This document shows positions 24,721 to 37,544 of a stretch of 64,000 bases of DNA, in pieces. Within the stretch, counting starts at the first letter, position 1, and the number at the start of each line of letters is the position of its first letter. Origin of the DNA: Archilochus colubris. Lineage: Eukaryota > Chordata > Aves > Apodiformes > Trochilidae. Under the pieces are notes generated by a model. That model ran no database searches, was not told where the DNA came from, and saw nothing but the letters and a program-made list of their open reading frames with translations. The stretch covers positions 176,904,480 to 176,968,479 of the forward strand of contig CM041083.1 of NCBI GenBank assembly GCA_023079485.1, in the 5' to 3' direction. The translations under genes and the position numbers were made by a program.

Positions 24721-25867
24721 GCTTCTGTCCTCAAATGTACTTTCCATGTTTTTTCTCACTGAGCAGCACAGTTCCAAGCAGTAAAATCTACTGAATCTTG
24801 TGTAAGGGCTCTTAACAAAGTACAGAAGAGAAAAAACTGTGAATTACACAGTATCAAATCATAATCCAATAAACCAAACTTTGTTTAAGAATGTAAGCCC
24901 AGCTAACCTTGAGCATGGCCTGCTGAGTTCTTCCAAAAATATCACGTTGTGATGTTTGTCTCAGATCATCAAAGGCCCAAATTTGCTCAGTGCTCTATAA
25001 AGTATGTTTATTCCCCAGTTCAAACAAGCTTGCATGTTATACTGCCATCATACAGGGAAAGCATTCTGTCATGTCCTTCCCCATCCTACAGTACTTTTCT
25101 GTAAGTCAATAGTTTTGATAATACCTACAGTGTTTTTTCTTTTATTTAGATTTCAGATTTCTTAGCCAAGCATGACAAGAAACATTTAAAAATTACTTGA
25201 AATGCTTGGAAGATAATGTACATTGTGAAAGAACAAAGGCTCTGTAAGGAATGAAGAGTAAATATGTACTTATCAATGTCCTCCTGTTGTCATTGTTACC
25301 TGCCTCAGAACATCAGCTTTCTTGGGACATAAGCCAGGAAGAGACAGTAAAAATTATTATGAGAACTATCTACTTTCCTTGAATTTCTAGGAGGACAGTT
25401 CTAAACTGCATCACTGGCACCAGCAGTGAGATATTCTACAATGAAAGGAAAAAGATAGAAATTGTCAACCTGAAACTGCCTTTGTTGTAAAAAAAACCTA
25501 CACATGGGTTTGTTAGCTGTTAGTTGATGTTTTATTTAAAAAATGGTGTTGTATCTAAACAATCATCCTGCAGTTTCACATGGCAAAGCCAGAACTCAGC
25601 CCCAATATATATTGCTTAAAGAGACTGTCAAGTTTCATCTTTGGAGGGCTTTCTAAAGAAAACAAGGACATTTTATAACATGTAGTCATAATAGACATAA
25701 GACCTATTCAGTCCAATCCTATAATTCCAGTATTCCACAAGTCCAGGATGAAATGTTTGTTTATTTGAACAAAATAGCTCAAAATAGCAAAATACCACTT
25801 ACCAGTGGTATCCTTAAATAAGGATAATGATAATGCCTGGGTAATGGTAACATCAAGTGACTTGATG

Positions 25868-26175
25868 GACGTTGGTCTCTTTTGCCAGACGACTTTCAAC
25901 AAGACAAGAGGGCATGGTCTTAAGTTGTGCCAGGGGAAGTTTAGGTTAGATATTAGAAAGAATTTCTTTACGGAGAGAGTGATCAAGCATTGGAATGGGC
26001 TGCCCAGGGAAGTGGTGGGTTCTCCGTCCCTGGAGATATTTAAAAAGAGACTGGATGTGGCACTCAGTGCCATGGTCTAGCAACCGCAACGGTGGTAAAA
26101 GGGTTGGACTCGATGATCTCTGAGGTCCCTTCCAACCCAGCCAATTCTATGATTCTATGATTCTATGATTCTATG
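25868..26175 (+). mobile_element. Young CR1 LINE 3' fragment with four 8-mer tail units
   Basis: Starts at GTTGGTCTCTTTTGCC and runs to the end of the element. It encodes the last ~60 RT-ORF residues ([27 protein letters not shown], then stop) and ends in exactly four ATTCTATG units (26144-26175). It is very similar to the copy at 56464-57001, so both belong to one late subfamily. The 5' truncation leaves about 300 bp. Confidence 0.93.
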
Positions 26176-29100
26176 ACTTCAGAAAACCATCCCAAAGAAA
26201 CACTCTAAGAACCCTAAGAAACAAAGTTTCCTACGTATTTAAACTGAGTTATGGGCATCTTGAGATACTGTTCCAAACTCCCTTCATTGACTTTTAGAAG
26301 GAAAGTTGTAAGTTGTTTCGATGCAACAAAAGCATAAAATCATTTTGTTTTCTGCTAAGAAAACCTTTCCCCTCAACTAAGTCCCAAATTATGTCTGGTT
26401 TCTTTTATCACAATATGGTGTTGGAATTCTTTGGCTGAAATTTCATGGCAAAAAGAAAAAAAAAGAAAACCAAACCAGAAATGCTTATAGATTAAAATGA
26501 CAGTTTAATATTTACTTTAAAAAGAGCAGAACATCAAGGAATGTTTTGAACTATATTTGTTATGCTGATGCTGTAGTATTGTAGTTCATTAGAACTGTGG
26601 TAATATATGTAAAATATAATTATCCAGGTCAGATTACTTTTTATTAACTTGCTCCTCTAATAATATAAAAATCAAATAGAAATTATATAAATAAAATACC
26701 AAAGCTGTCTAGTGGAACAAAAGTCTGAATGGGACACATACCTGAAAATAAAATGGAGAGTAAAATGCTGCAGAGACATGTTGAGAATACCTCAAAATTA
26801 GAGCTATAGGTACACTACTTCACCATAGTCTATGTACAAACACTAATGTAAGTGTGCATTAAACCAACTTATAGAAAACTATGGTAGATCTACTGCAGTA
26901 AAGTATACATACAACTTACTGAGACAAGGCTCAAATACACCCAGACAAACAGCAAGTCTGTATAACTTAGGAGTTTGACTTAATAGTTTGCTAAGAGAAA
27001 GCTTCAGCTTGCTCTTCCCTGCTTTTTTATGTTGGAAGACTGAGAAACATTAAACTGTCAGTAATTACACAGTTGTAATCCAATTTATATTTCACAACTA
27101 ACAGTACCACACAAAACCTTTGGGCAGATAGCAGTGTCTGGTTTTAAAACAAAACAACTGAAAAGTCCAACAACACTCAGTATCTTGTTTCCCCAACTTC
27201 ACATACAAGCATATTTCCTAAAAATACTAAAACATTGTTTTAGTCAACAGAAGCCTCCAGTAAATCAAAACATTTGGGTTTTATTTTCACCAATAGCAAC
27301 ATTTGTTTTTACTCAAATGTACTTGTCAAAGCAATTTTGTTTATTTGCTTCACAGATGCATTCTGTAACTAGAATAAATTGCAACATAGTTAATGGAATT
27401 TTAGTCTTGGAAAATGTTGGATTTTTTTTCAGACTAGCCTGTGGTGAGACTCCCAGGTACATCAAGGACACACAACTTCAAGATTATAGAAGAAAAACGC
27501 GATTTTTCACACTTAAGATCATAAAAATAACCGTATACCATCAGAACAAAGATACACGTAGCCCACTGTCTTCTTCTCAACAGACATCATGTATAAATCC
27601 TGAAAAAATAGCTGCAGGCTCTCCTACTCTCTTTCCCATGAGCTAATCAGGGAGGCACAGCAATTGCACTCTACTGCACTAATTGCTATTTCCGCACTGC
27701 TAAGGAGCTCTGAGCAGAGCATGGGCAGACCCTGGCCCATCCAGGGTCTCACTTTACCCCTACAACTTAGACAGCAGAACCTTTCACTTGATTGTTGTTA
27801 CAAAGCAGATCTGTATCCAGTACATGCTAAAGGGACTGAGAAATATGTCCTCTGTCCCTCCTGAGAACCTGTAGAGAAAATACTTTCCTGATTTACCTAA
27901 TCTATCAGGCTATATGTATGCATACACATACACACATATATATTAAATAAAATTCAGTTACTTGAGACATTCAGCAATTAAACAAGAAATAACCTACCTT
28001 TTATTCTAAAGGATGTGAGTATTTGAACATAAAGAAAAGGAATTTTAACCTAAGTAGCCTTCATATTGCAATCAGGTAACTAACACAATTAACCCAGTTT
28101 ATGTTGGTTTTATACTAGGGTTTGGTAAGAAAAAGAATTAGTTACATTTGTCTCATTAAGATTAAGCTCTCTGTTCCCTATTTTAAAAGTAAGTAATCTA
28201 TATTTGAAGTGTCCCATTCTCATGTATACCCTTCTCTTAGTTTTTCCTTTCATTAGGGTTTTTAAATACTTTTATTTTTAAACGAAACATTTCCCTTTTG
28301 TCACAAAACACTCCCTGAAAAGCCTCGACACTATAAAAGATGGCTATGCAATTTTTAAAAGCAGAACAATTCCGATGAATTTAGTTATGACAGTGCCATT
28401 TTCCAGCTGATACATCTAGGTGTCAAAAGTATCCTGTTCACATTAATAATTAATAAAACAATGATAGCCCAGGAGAACCATAATCCTGGGATACACGATC
28501 TCAAACAATATTGAAGTGAGAGGTGCACAACAGTCGTGCACATTTCTCCATGTTGCTGAAAAACAGGAGCTTAAGGTGAAGAACAAAGAAGCATCCTTAA
28601 TTCTCAACATGCTGCTGCTTGCTTAAACCAATAATTTTGAGATGCCTATTAATTATTAGTATCAATATTTTGAAAGTTTCCAATGGCAACATCAGTTTGT
28701 GAAGCTCTACACTCAATTTCAACATGCTTATCTTCAACAGTCTTCTGTTTAATTAGATTCCAAAAGCATTAACTGCTTAGTATACAGCCTTCTTGTCCCT
28801 AGAAGTTAATATGGGAGAAAACAACTCGGTGCTCAGGCACAGTGAAAATCTCTTCCAAGCTTCTGTACTCTATCGATTACAGAACAAATCTTGGACATGT
28901 GACATAGCTCCATTTAATTCTCTGTATGTGACATAACTCAGCAAAAGGGAGGCAACAGTAGCAAGAAAGCCCTAGTCAGGACCCCCTCTGTTAAAAAGAT
29001 ACATAGATTCCAGCGAATAATATAATCTATAATTGAATTATACTGATTGATGGAGCTTGATCAAAGGTTTCTTGTAGAATCTACGTAATTATTGTTAATG

Positions 29101-30754
29101 TCTAAAATGCTTCTTGACTATATTTTATAAATAAGCACAAAGTCAAATGTATAAACAGGCACAGTCTCAACTCAAAGCTGACTTTGTTCCCTTTTAAGTG
29201 CATTGTCATGCACAATTTACAGCTAACAACATGCTTATAAGTCTAATTCATTAGTACAAAAAGCATTAATAATTTCTGAGTAAATACAATAATTTTCAAC
29301 TCTGCAATGATGTTTACTATGTGATAAAATATAGAAGGATACTATTACAAATACACATGAATTATAAAGCTGTGAAACTTAACAGCAAGGTTCCATATCA
29401 ATGGCCATATAACCCCTGTGGCTTCTCAGTTTTCCTAGCCTGAAGTTTGTTATCATCACATCTAAATTTTCAAGTAAAGCCAGTAGATACTTTTTCTTTT
29501 TTTTTAAGAAAATCAAGAGATAGTATACTATACTATATGTTACTTTTTTTTTCCTCATCCTCAAAAGTGAGCAGGAGACTGATAAGGGACAGGAATTGTC
29601 CTTTAAAAACTCTTTTATAATTTCTCTTAGCCAAATGTTTTTTTAAAAAATTTCAAGAAGCTCCCTTTGGTTATAGATGCAGTTACTGATACTTGGACTA
29701 GTAAAACTAAGGGTTTTTTTTAACAAGGTTTCTCAATACTTGTCCCCTTTACTCTCAGGATAGTGTAATTGTTCTGGTTTATGACTTGTCTCCCATAGGG
29801 TTTTTGCTGTCATTAATGATTTAAAGCTTTTTTGTGCAAGGACAAAAACTAAAAACTCAGCCACTAAAGGAGGCACTACAGCCACCACACTGACAGTCAA
29901 GAACAAAGGCCAGAATTATACAGCAAAAGAGGAAAGGTCAGATGCAACTCTAACAACAAAAGATCATTATAAGGAGGAAATAGAAAGGTACATAAATAAG
30001 CATAAGAAACAATTTATCAGTAGTCAGAGAGTCTGCCTTATGTAAGAAGCTTGCTGGATCTCTTTAACTGTTCAGCTTTCCCAAACTAAACATCATCTTA
30101 TGTACAACTTACATTTTTTACATGATCTAGAAGCAAAGGCAACATAATTTTGGTTAGATACAATTATGATCTATTGTAGTACTGTATATGTTTCTTCCTC
30201 ATTTCTGTTGCTAAGTATTATAACTTTAGTTTGTTACACAAAGCATCTTAGCACTTGAAAAATATACATCCACTTTTCTACAGATGAAAACCACTAGGAA
30301 ATGAAACCAAATTACTGTGGTAGGAATCCCTGTTCAGAGAAGAAAATAATCTCAATCCTGCACTTGCACTACTCATCCCACTGTGTTCATCTGGTGTTTC
30401 TGTTTGAATAACTGTTCAAGAATATAAAAGCAGGAAAGAGGTGTATCTAACCTATCTCAGTGTTCAAAAAGTGTAAGAACAGGATAAACACATACTGCAT
30501 TTTCTCCCTGTGCACTAGGGTGACATTATAGAGTCCCAGCATCCCCCTATAGGAATTTTTTGATCCAGAAATAATCTCTTTTTTTGAACAAGTTGGTGGA
30601 TTTCCATCTGTTAATTTTCCTGATCAGTTTCTGAACTTGCATCTTTTTGTATTCTTAACTTCCTAGAGTTTTCTCATTTTTTTTTTTTGTAAAAATATCT
30701 CATTATACATCTGCTATAGGATTATTTCATTTCAGTCCTCTAGTTTTTGCATTT

Positions 30755-31135
30755 TGAAAAGCCATGAATAACTGTTTACATCACATTCTCCCTTTTGTTC
30801 ACCTCTGTCTCAAATATACTTGGTCGTATCTTTTCCAAGTGGAATGATCCCACTTTGTTAAGTCACTCCTTACCTGAAATCCATATTTAATCATTCTTCT
30901 TAGCCTTTACACTTTTTTGATAGTTCTAATATATTCTTATGAGACTGGGAATTACCAGAACTTAATAAAACATTCAAAATAGGGATATATCATTAATTTA
31001 TACAATTGCATGAAAATGCTTTGCTTTGCTCATCTTTTCTTTATTAATGATTGCTAATATTTGCTTTTATGATTGCTACTAAGTGCCAAAAAGATTTTTC
31101 ACAGAACTAGTATAACTGTGAGACCATTTATAAGA
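30755..31135 (-). mobile_element. Very old CR1/L3-like amniote LINE fragment
   Basis: Plus strand follows the antisense text of an ancient amniote LINE: TCTAATATATTCTTATGAGAC, GGGAATTACCAGAACTTAAT, ATTCAAAATAGGG, ATTTATACAATTGCATGA, CTTTATTAATGATTGCTAATATTTGC and TTTTTCACAGAACTA. Order and spacing fit, but identity is low. It is from memory of the family, so limits are approximate. Confidence 0.6.
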
Positions 31136-33185
31136 GCATTTGTGAGAGAGCAGTTAATACAGGGTAGAAGATATGAAATGAAGTTAGACCTTTTAGTATT
31201 ATTTATGAGATCAGAAGGAAATAAGACTCCTGAAAAACCTTCAAAAATTGTCAGTTGCAGCAAATACTAATTTTGTAAATATGTACACAAAGTAAAAGCA
31301 GTATGTGACCTCAGCATCATGTTTCTCTATTGACAGCATCACGTATCTCCTTTCCAATTTATGATTTCCATCATAACATATATGTATTTACATAACTGCT
31401 GAATACAGTTTTAAATGAAAGGATAATGCCACTAATAAAGACTTAAGATACTAAACTCTCTTCTCCCACAAACATTTAAAAAACTTCAACAACAACAACA
31501 AAAAAGTAATCAACATCTCAGCAACACATTATCCCTTATCTAGTTTACTTAAAAAACACAAGATAAGTGCTTATAAAAATATGGTTAACAGGTAATGTAT
31601 CTTTTCAGCAATATACTCCCTCACATCTTCACATTTTTTCCATGTTTGATGCTATACTTATGCATCATTTACTCAACTAATGCTGGCTGAAGCTTAGAAG
31701 GAACACTTAAGGATGTATTCTTACAGTCTCTCCAAGACTCAGACACAGTTGTTGAAAACAAATATTCCTGGAGTCCAAATTTCAAACACTCCAGGTGCAA
31801 AACTAATTACACAGCTTCATGGGTACTAAGCATTCTTTTTAAGACATCATGTAACTGAGTAAAACTGAGATCACGTATAATTTGATTTCACTACAAGACA
31901 AGTCCAATTGAAGTGTTAATAATTACAAAGTAAATGTTAAAATATGGAGGAAAAAAATTCAAGTGTTCTTTATTGCATTAAAAGAGAAATATCTTAGAGA
32001 CATATATGATTATTCCTTTAACCTCATTTACTTTATATTTAATACAATTTAAAATAAATATATTAATAAATTTAATATAAACTGTAATAAGATCACAGTA
32101 GTCTAGTTTTAAAAGTTATGTTTTTTTTCTCAGTATGTAAGATCTGTTTCTACTCAGTAGACAGAAATGCTTAACTTACTAATAAAATAAAAAGTGTCTC
32201 ATTCAAAAACAGAAAAGGGGGGAGTGGAAGGGGACTGTAAGAAAAGAGGTATAGACTTACAACCCATTTTTAATTACACTTCTATGTAACCATGCCTTAT
32301 TAATGAAGACTTTGTTATAAAATAATCAGTTTTAATGAGAAGTGATTATATTTGGAGATGGGAAACATATCCCTCCATCACATTTTAGAAAAGAAATTTT
32401 AATACAAGGTAGTTTAATACACCTTCTTTATTAAAAAGAAAAAAACCCTCACCGTTCTATTCACTTAACAGAAATGAAAAAGCCTTAAAATTGAAATAGA
32501 AATAATTCACACAAGGCATGAGTCAAACGTGATATTTGACCAGGTTTCCATCATAAAAGCACTCACACATCTTTGGTTTGTGAGGGAAAATTAGAAAATC
32601 CTAAGCAGTAGTAAAAGCAAAGGAAATCACTTCTAAAAAAGGCTTCTTCAAATGGCTGGATTTAGTTATTTTTTGCACCTCTTTCAATGTCTCCTTTTGG
32701 GCAGTGTAAAACAATATCAGTACTTTCAGGTGGAAATGTTACTAAAGAGGAAATGGAACAGTTATATAAATAGAGACAGCATAGCTATATAAATAATAAC
32801 CCATAAAAGCTCCTTCTAAAGTAGGGTCTTCTGAAACCATTATCAACTAGGAAAACAGAAAATGTATTCAGTTGCTCTTTAATCAAATGGATGATAATCA
32901 GAAATGAGTATGCCAAGTTAAATAGTAATTCAACCCATGTGTAAACAGATAACAACTTTGCAAGAATGTAATCACTTAAATGACTATACAATCTTGATAA
33001 AAATTTCAAGCATCTCCCTTTTCAGTCCATCACCCAACTTTTATTACATGGCAAATCTTACTAGATTCTTGATTTACTGAATACATGCAATAATCAGGAT
33101 TATACCCTGCACACTTTCAGTTGTTTAAGTTAATGAAAACACTAACTGTTCAGAGAATATACCTGAATACTGTCCAGCTATTTCA

Positions 33186-33368
33186 GAGAATCACAGAATA
33201 GTTTAGGTTGGAAGGGACCTTAAAAAGCACCCAGTCCCAACCTCCCTGCCATGGGCAGGGACAGCTCCCATTAGACCAGGTTACTCAAAGCCCCATCCTA
33301 CCTGGCCTTGAACACTTCCAGGGAGGGGGGAACCACTACTTCCCTGGACAGCCTGTGCCAGAGTCTCA
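33186..33368 (-). mobile_element. CR1 LINE, 3' end piece (split copy, part 1)
   Basis: Plus strand: GAGAATCACAGAATAG, TTGGAAGGGACCTTAAAAAGC, CCAACCTCCCTGCCATGGGC, ATCCTACCTGGCCTTGAACAC, CCAGGGAGGGGGGAACC, GACAGCCTGTGCCAGAGTCTCA. It stops at about 33368; the next part of the same LINE resumes at about 33926. Confidence 0.88.
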
Positions 33369-33925
33369 TGGTTTTTTCAATCATGTCAAAAGAACTTTGA
33401 ACCCCAATATCCAATTAAGTTGTCCTGAGTTTTATAATTTATAAACAATGCATTGCTTCATTCTGATTCTGAAGGTCTAAGTAACTATATAATTATTCTA
33501 TTTCTGTTTTGGGGGGGTTTGGGGGTTTTTTGGTTGGTTGGGGTTTTTTGGGTTGGGCTTTTTTTGTTTGTTTGTTTTTTTGTGCATAGGCCGCAGGGAA
33601 ATGCACTTCCTCATACTTAGCTAAACAGCATTAAAGCAGAAGAAAAGCTGCAAAACCAAAATGTGACAGCCATTAATGACTGGAAAAAGATTAATAGCTT
33701 GGTTGTAAAGTGGGCATCGCTCCCAAAGAAGAAGAGGGCATGCTCTAGAAAACAAGTAATTTTTTGTAACGAGGCTGTTACATCTCCTCAGAACCATAAC
33801 GTTTGCAAATGAAATATAGAAGTGTCAAAAACACTTATTACTTGAAAGTGCTTGACTCTATCAATTTATCCTCCAAAAAGTGTCAATGACGTTTCTGGTG
33901 CCAAACTTAACTGTAACTCAACCTT
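33369..33925. other. Unidentified 557-bp insertion splitting a CR1
   Basis: It lies exactly between adjacent CR1 segments. It contains a G/T-rich tract (33505-33590) and otherwise AT-rich sequence not matching any element I know. No convincing target duplication; TGCCA appears near both edges. Confidence 0.55.
33505..33590 (+). repeat. G/T-rich tract with G runs
   Basis: Runs of 7, 5, 4, 3 and 3 G are separated by T (33511-33557), then TTTG repeats. It is the reverse of the A/C-rich tracts elsewhere in the window. Confidence 0.85.
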
Positions 33926-34165
33926 TCACCACCCTCATCGTAAAACACTTCTTCCTTATATCTAGTCTCAATCTACCCTCTTTCAGTCTGAAACCATTCC
34001 CCCTTGCCCTATTGCAAGTGGTCCTGCTTGAGTTTGTCCCCATCTTTCTTATAAGCCCCCCTTTAAGTAGTGAAAGGTTGAAATCATGTCTCCCTTCTCC
34101 AGGCCAAATAACCCCAACTCTCTCAGCCTTTCTTCATGACAGAGTTGTTTCATCCTTCTGGCTGC
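33926..34165 (-). mobile_element. CR1 LINE (split copy, part 2)
   Basis: Resumes with TCACCACCCTCATCGTAAAAC, CTTCCTTATATCTAGTCTC, CCATTCCCCCTTGCCCTATTG, then CTCTCAGCCTTTCTTCATGAC, the next antisense CR1 segments after those of 33186-33368. Moderately diverged. Confidence 0.85.
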
Positions 34166-34824
34166 TTCTACAAAAAACAGAACTTACAGGTTTCTTAAAA
34201 ATGCATCAAAACTTCTCCATTATAAAGTATTCAGCACACCCTCTGAGTACTTTTAACAGTGAAAAAAACCTCTAATCTTCTGTACAGTTACATTTTTTAA
34301 CTACATGCATATCTCATGTCTAATTAGATATCCTAAGTAGTATTTAAAGCTTACATCAGACCACTGGCAGAATGGATTTTTTAAAAAATCCTGCAAAGTG
34401 TTATGAGAGTTAATTTTTTCCACTTTCTAACTACTTTAGGGTGCCCATCTTTTTAATATAACTGTCTTAAAACCTATGTGACACTATAGTTGCATACCAA
34501 AATCTATCTTTAATAATATCTATCTGAAAATGATTAATAATTATTACTTAAATTGTTAATAAGTGTCTTTAACCAATAACATCTCTTTTTCTTCAGATCC
34601 ATAACCTGAATTTTTTCTCAAACCATACATAGCAGGAATGTAGACATATGAACAACTCTTAATGATGAACTAGCTAAATAAATATTTCCTACTCCAAACG
34701 TTAGGCCATCAGCTGAAAGACAGGTACTTCATGCTTGGTACATTTACCAATACTTCATTACATGGCAGCTTTTTCTCAACAACCTCTCTATAATTACCTG
34801 CTTGATTTACTTAATTTCCTATTA

Positions 34825-35305
34825 TGACAAGGTCACCCATCTAGTGGACCATGGGAAGCCAGTGGATGTGGGGTTTTGTGGGTTTTTAAATTTATTTTAT
34901 TCTAGCAAAGCTTCTGATACTGTCTCTCACAGTATCATTCTAGACTAAATGTGTAGCTACAGCTAGACAAGTCCATAATACAACGGGTGAGAAACTGGCT
35001 GACAGGACAGGCTCAGAAAGTTATAGTAAATGAGGTCATATCATGCTGGTGGCCAATCAGTGATCCCCAGGGCTCAATTTTCAAGCCAATGCTCTTTAAA
35101 TTTTTTATAAATGATCTGTATACACGAATCAAGTGTACATTAAGTAAATTTGCTGATGATACTAAATTAGAAGGAGCTGTGGACTCCCTTGAGGACAGAA
35201 GATCCTCAAAGAGAGATTTGGATAGACTAAAGAGCTGGGCATTCACCAACTGTATGAAATTTTAAAAGAGCAAGTACTGGATCACCTGGGGCAAACATCT
35301 AGATG
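34825..35305 (+). mobile_element. CR1 LINE reverse-transcriptase segment
   Basis: Begins GACAAGGTCACCCATCTAGTG and passes the RT core: GTGATCCCCAGGGCTCAATT and the FADD box. It ends near a GAGCAAGTACTGGATCACC segment. The first part is disturbed by a T-rich stretch. The next CR1 piece re-covers the region that it ends in, so the two are separate insertions. Confidence 0.85.
34987..35265 (+). pseudogene. CR1 RT remnant with FADDTKL box
   Basis: A 92-codon open fragment with SKFADDTKLEGAVDS, the catalytic-box region of the CR1 ORF2 RT, preceded by DPQGSIFKPMLFKFFINDL (consensus PQGSVLGPLLF...). A lone fragment without endonuclease or C-terminal part; not a functional gene. Confidence 0.85.
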
Positions 35306-35374
35306 ATGTTCTTGGTTTCAGTTTTACATAACTCTTATGAGGAACAAGCAGTTACACTTGATGATCCCATTTGA

Positions 35375-36142
35375 TGTGGGCCCACTTGAACCTCATGAGG
35401 TTCAACAAGACCAAATGCAGGGTCTGGGACAATCCACACAATCAGTACAGGCTTGGGGATGAGGTTTTGGAAAGAAGCCCTGCAGAAAAGGACTTGGGGG
35501 TGCTGGTACATGAAAAGCTGGACATGAGCCAACAGTGTGTGCTTTCAGGCCAGAAGGCCAATTGCATTCTGGGCTGCATCAAAAGAAGTGTGGCCAGCAG
35601 ATCAAGAGAGGTGATTCTGCCACTTTGCTTTGGCAGGACCTCAGCTGGAGTATTGCATCCAGCTCTGGAACCCTCAATGCAAGAGGACATGGACCTGACG
35701 GAGTGGGTCCAGAGGAGAGTCATGAAAATGACCAGAGGGCTGGAACACCTCTCCTAGGAAGCCAGGCTGAGGGAGCTGGAATTGTTCAGCCTGGAGAAAA
35801 GAAGGCTCTGGGGAGACCTAATACTTTCCAGTATCTGAAGGGGACTTACAAGAAGAGAGGAGATGGACTGTTTGCAGGGGCCTGGAGTGATGAGAGGCAA
35901 TGGTTTTAAATTAAAGAGTAGACTTAGAGTGGATGTTAGGAAAAAGTTCTTCACCATGAGGGTAGTGGAAAAATGGAACAGGTTGCCCAGGAAGAAAGTT
36001 AAGGCCTCATCCCTGGAGATGTTAAAAGTGAGGCTTGACAAGGCTCTGAGCAACCTGATCTAGTTGAGGTGTCCCTGCTTACTGCAGGGGGGTTGGACTA
36101 GATGAACTTTAGAGGTCCCTTCCAACCCAAGATATTCTCTGA
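35375..36142 (+). mobile_element. CR1 LINE 3' part, about 770 bp
   Basis: From AACCTCATGAGGTTCAACAAG to the 3' end TTTAGAGGTCCCTTCCAACCC. It encodes RT C-terminal remnants ([19 protein letters not shown]; later VDVRKKFFTMRVVEKWNRLP) broken by a stop at about 35755 and by frame changes. The tail is reduced to ATATTCTCTGACTT. Confidence 0.9.
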
Positions 36143-36689
36143 CTTAATAAGTTCCATTGGCAAATAAAATTGTTTGACTCATACCAGTTTAATCTGATTC
36201 TTAAGGATTTTGCCTATTGTTATGAGGAAATATTTGATAAATATATGATGGTTATAACTACCCTCTTCTCATTATTTGCTAAAGAAAACGTTCCTTCAAC
36301 TAACTACAGCAGTTTAATGCAACATAGTCCAAATGAACATTTACATTCAGAGAGCCACTAGTTGGATTAACCTGATTCAAACAGGAAGGTCTAAACACGA
36401 CCAGGTTTTGAGCTTAACGTCAAATAGTGGAAGAAGCCAATGGATACACCACCCACAAGTGCAAAGAAAAAGCATGGCTGGACAACAACCAGGTACTGCA
36501 GCCACTGCTCAGGGCACAGAATACAGCAGGACGTGTTGTGACTCAGTTTTGCAACAGGACTCTCAGAAGGCATTTTAAGTCCAACAGCTGCTGAAGCCCA
36601 AGGTATCAACCAAAGCCATCTGTACCAGACTGACTGGAAACAAAAGCCAAAACTGGACAGATTAAACATTTCACAGCAACATAGCTGAA

Positions 36690-36745
36690 TAACAAAACAA
36701 AAAAAACAAACAACAAACCCCCCCCCCCAAATAACAACAAATAAA
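36690..36745 (+). repeat. A/C-rich tract with a run of 11 C
   Basis: AACAAAACAAAAAAAACAAAC..., then 11 C at 36718-36728, then AAATAACAAC. Low complexity. Confidence 0.85.
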
Positions 36746-37544
36746 ACAGCAAGTAAATAGTGAGCAGAATACCTATTCTGCAGCATTTTTTAACTTCTTT
36801 GAAATGACTGGCTAAACACCTGAAATTAAATATGCATTGTTTTCATTCTACAAGGCTATAAAGGAAGAGTCTGGCAAAGAGATAATGAATAATTATATTG
36901 ATTGATCTGTCTTTTTCTCAGATTTCCTGGTTTCCATTTTTTACAGTGTTTAATGATCCTACCATCTAACATGGTGCATTAAGGCTACCCACCTAATATT
37001 AAAAGGGAAGAGGAAAAAAAGCATAAATTCCTTTTTGGTTTTCTTCTGATACTCACAGAATCTGGTAGCTACAAGTTACGCCTGTGCTAAGGCCTTTCTT
37101 TTCATTACAGAAGATACAGCAACCCTTAGGCTGGGGCTGGGAAAGAGTTTTAGAGGGTGGAGATAGCAGAAAGTAACTAACATATTCCCTAAGAAACAAG
37201 AGAGAATTTCTCCCATGAGAATAGTACAAACCTCCCCAGTCATTAATCACCACCAAACAGCTGATGATACTTCAAACCTTTGAACTGACTTCCATAGCTG
37301 ACCTTCCAGTATCAACTAATCACCTTCTATTAATCTCCTTATGTTGAAAAACAACTACTAGAAAATTATCCTAAAATCAGCAGCAGGGTCAGAATTTCAG
37401 TTTCATGTTCTACCATCCTGAAAATTCACAGACTAGAAGATCTGAAGCACTAAACTCTCTTTAAATATTTTTAGGTGGGAGTAATATATATTTTTTTTAT
37501 TTTAGTTTTGTTTTTCTCTTTTTTAATATCAGTTTAGGAAAAAA

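Noticed and set aside
27134..27646. 170-codon plus-strand open frame
   Set aside because: No recognised domain, no neighbouring splice or promoter signal, and composition like the surrounding intron; a chance frame.
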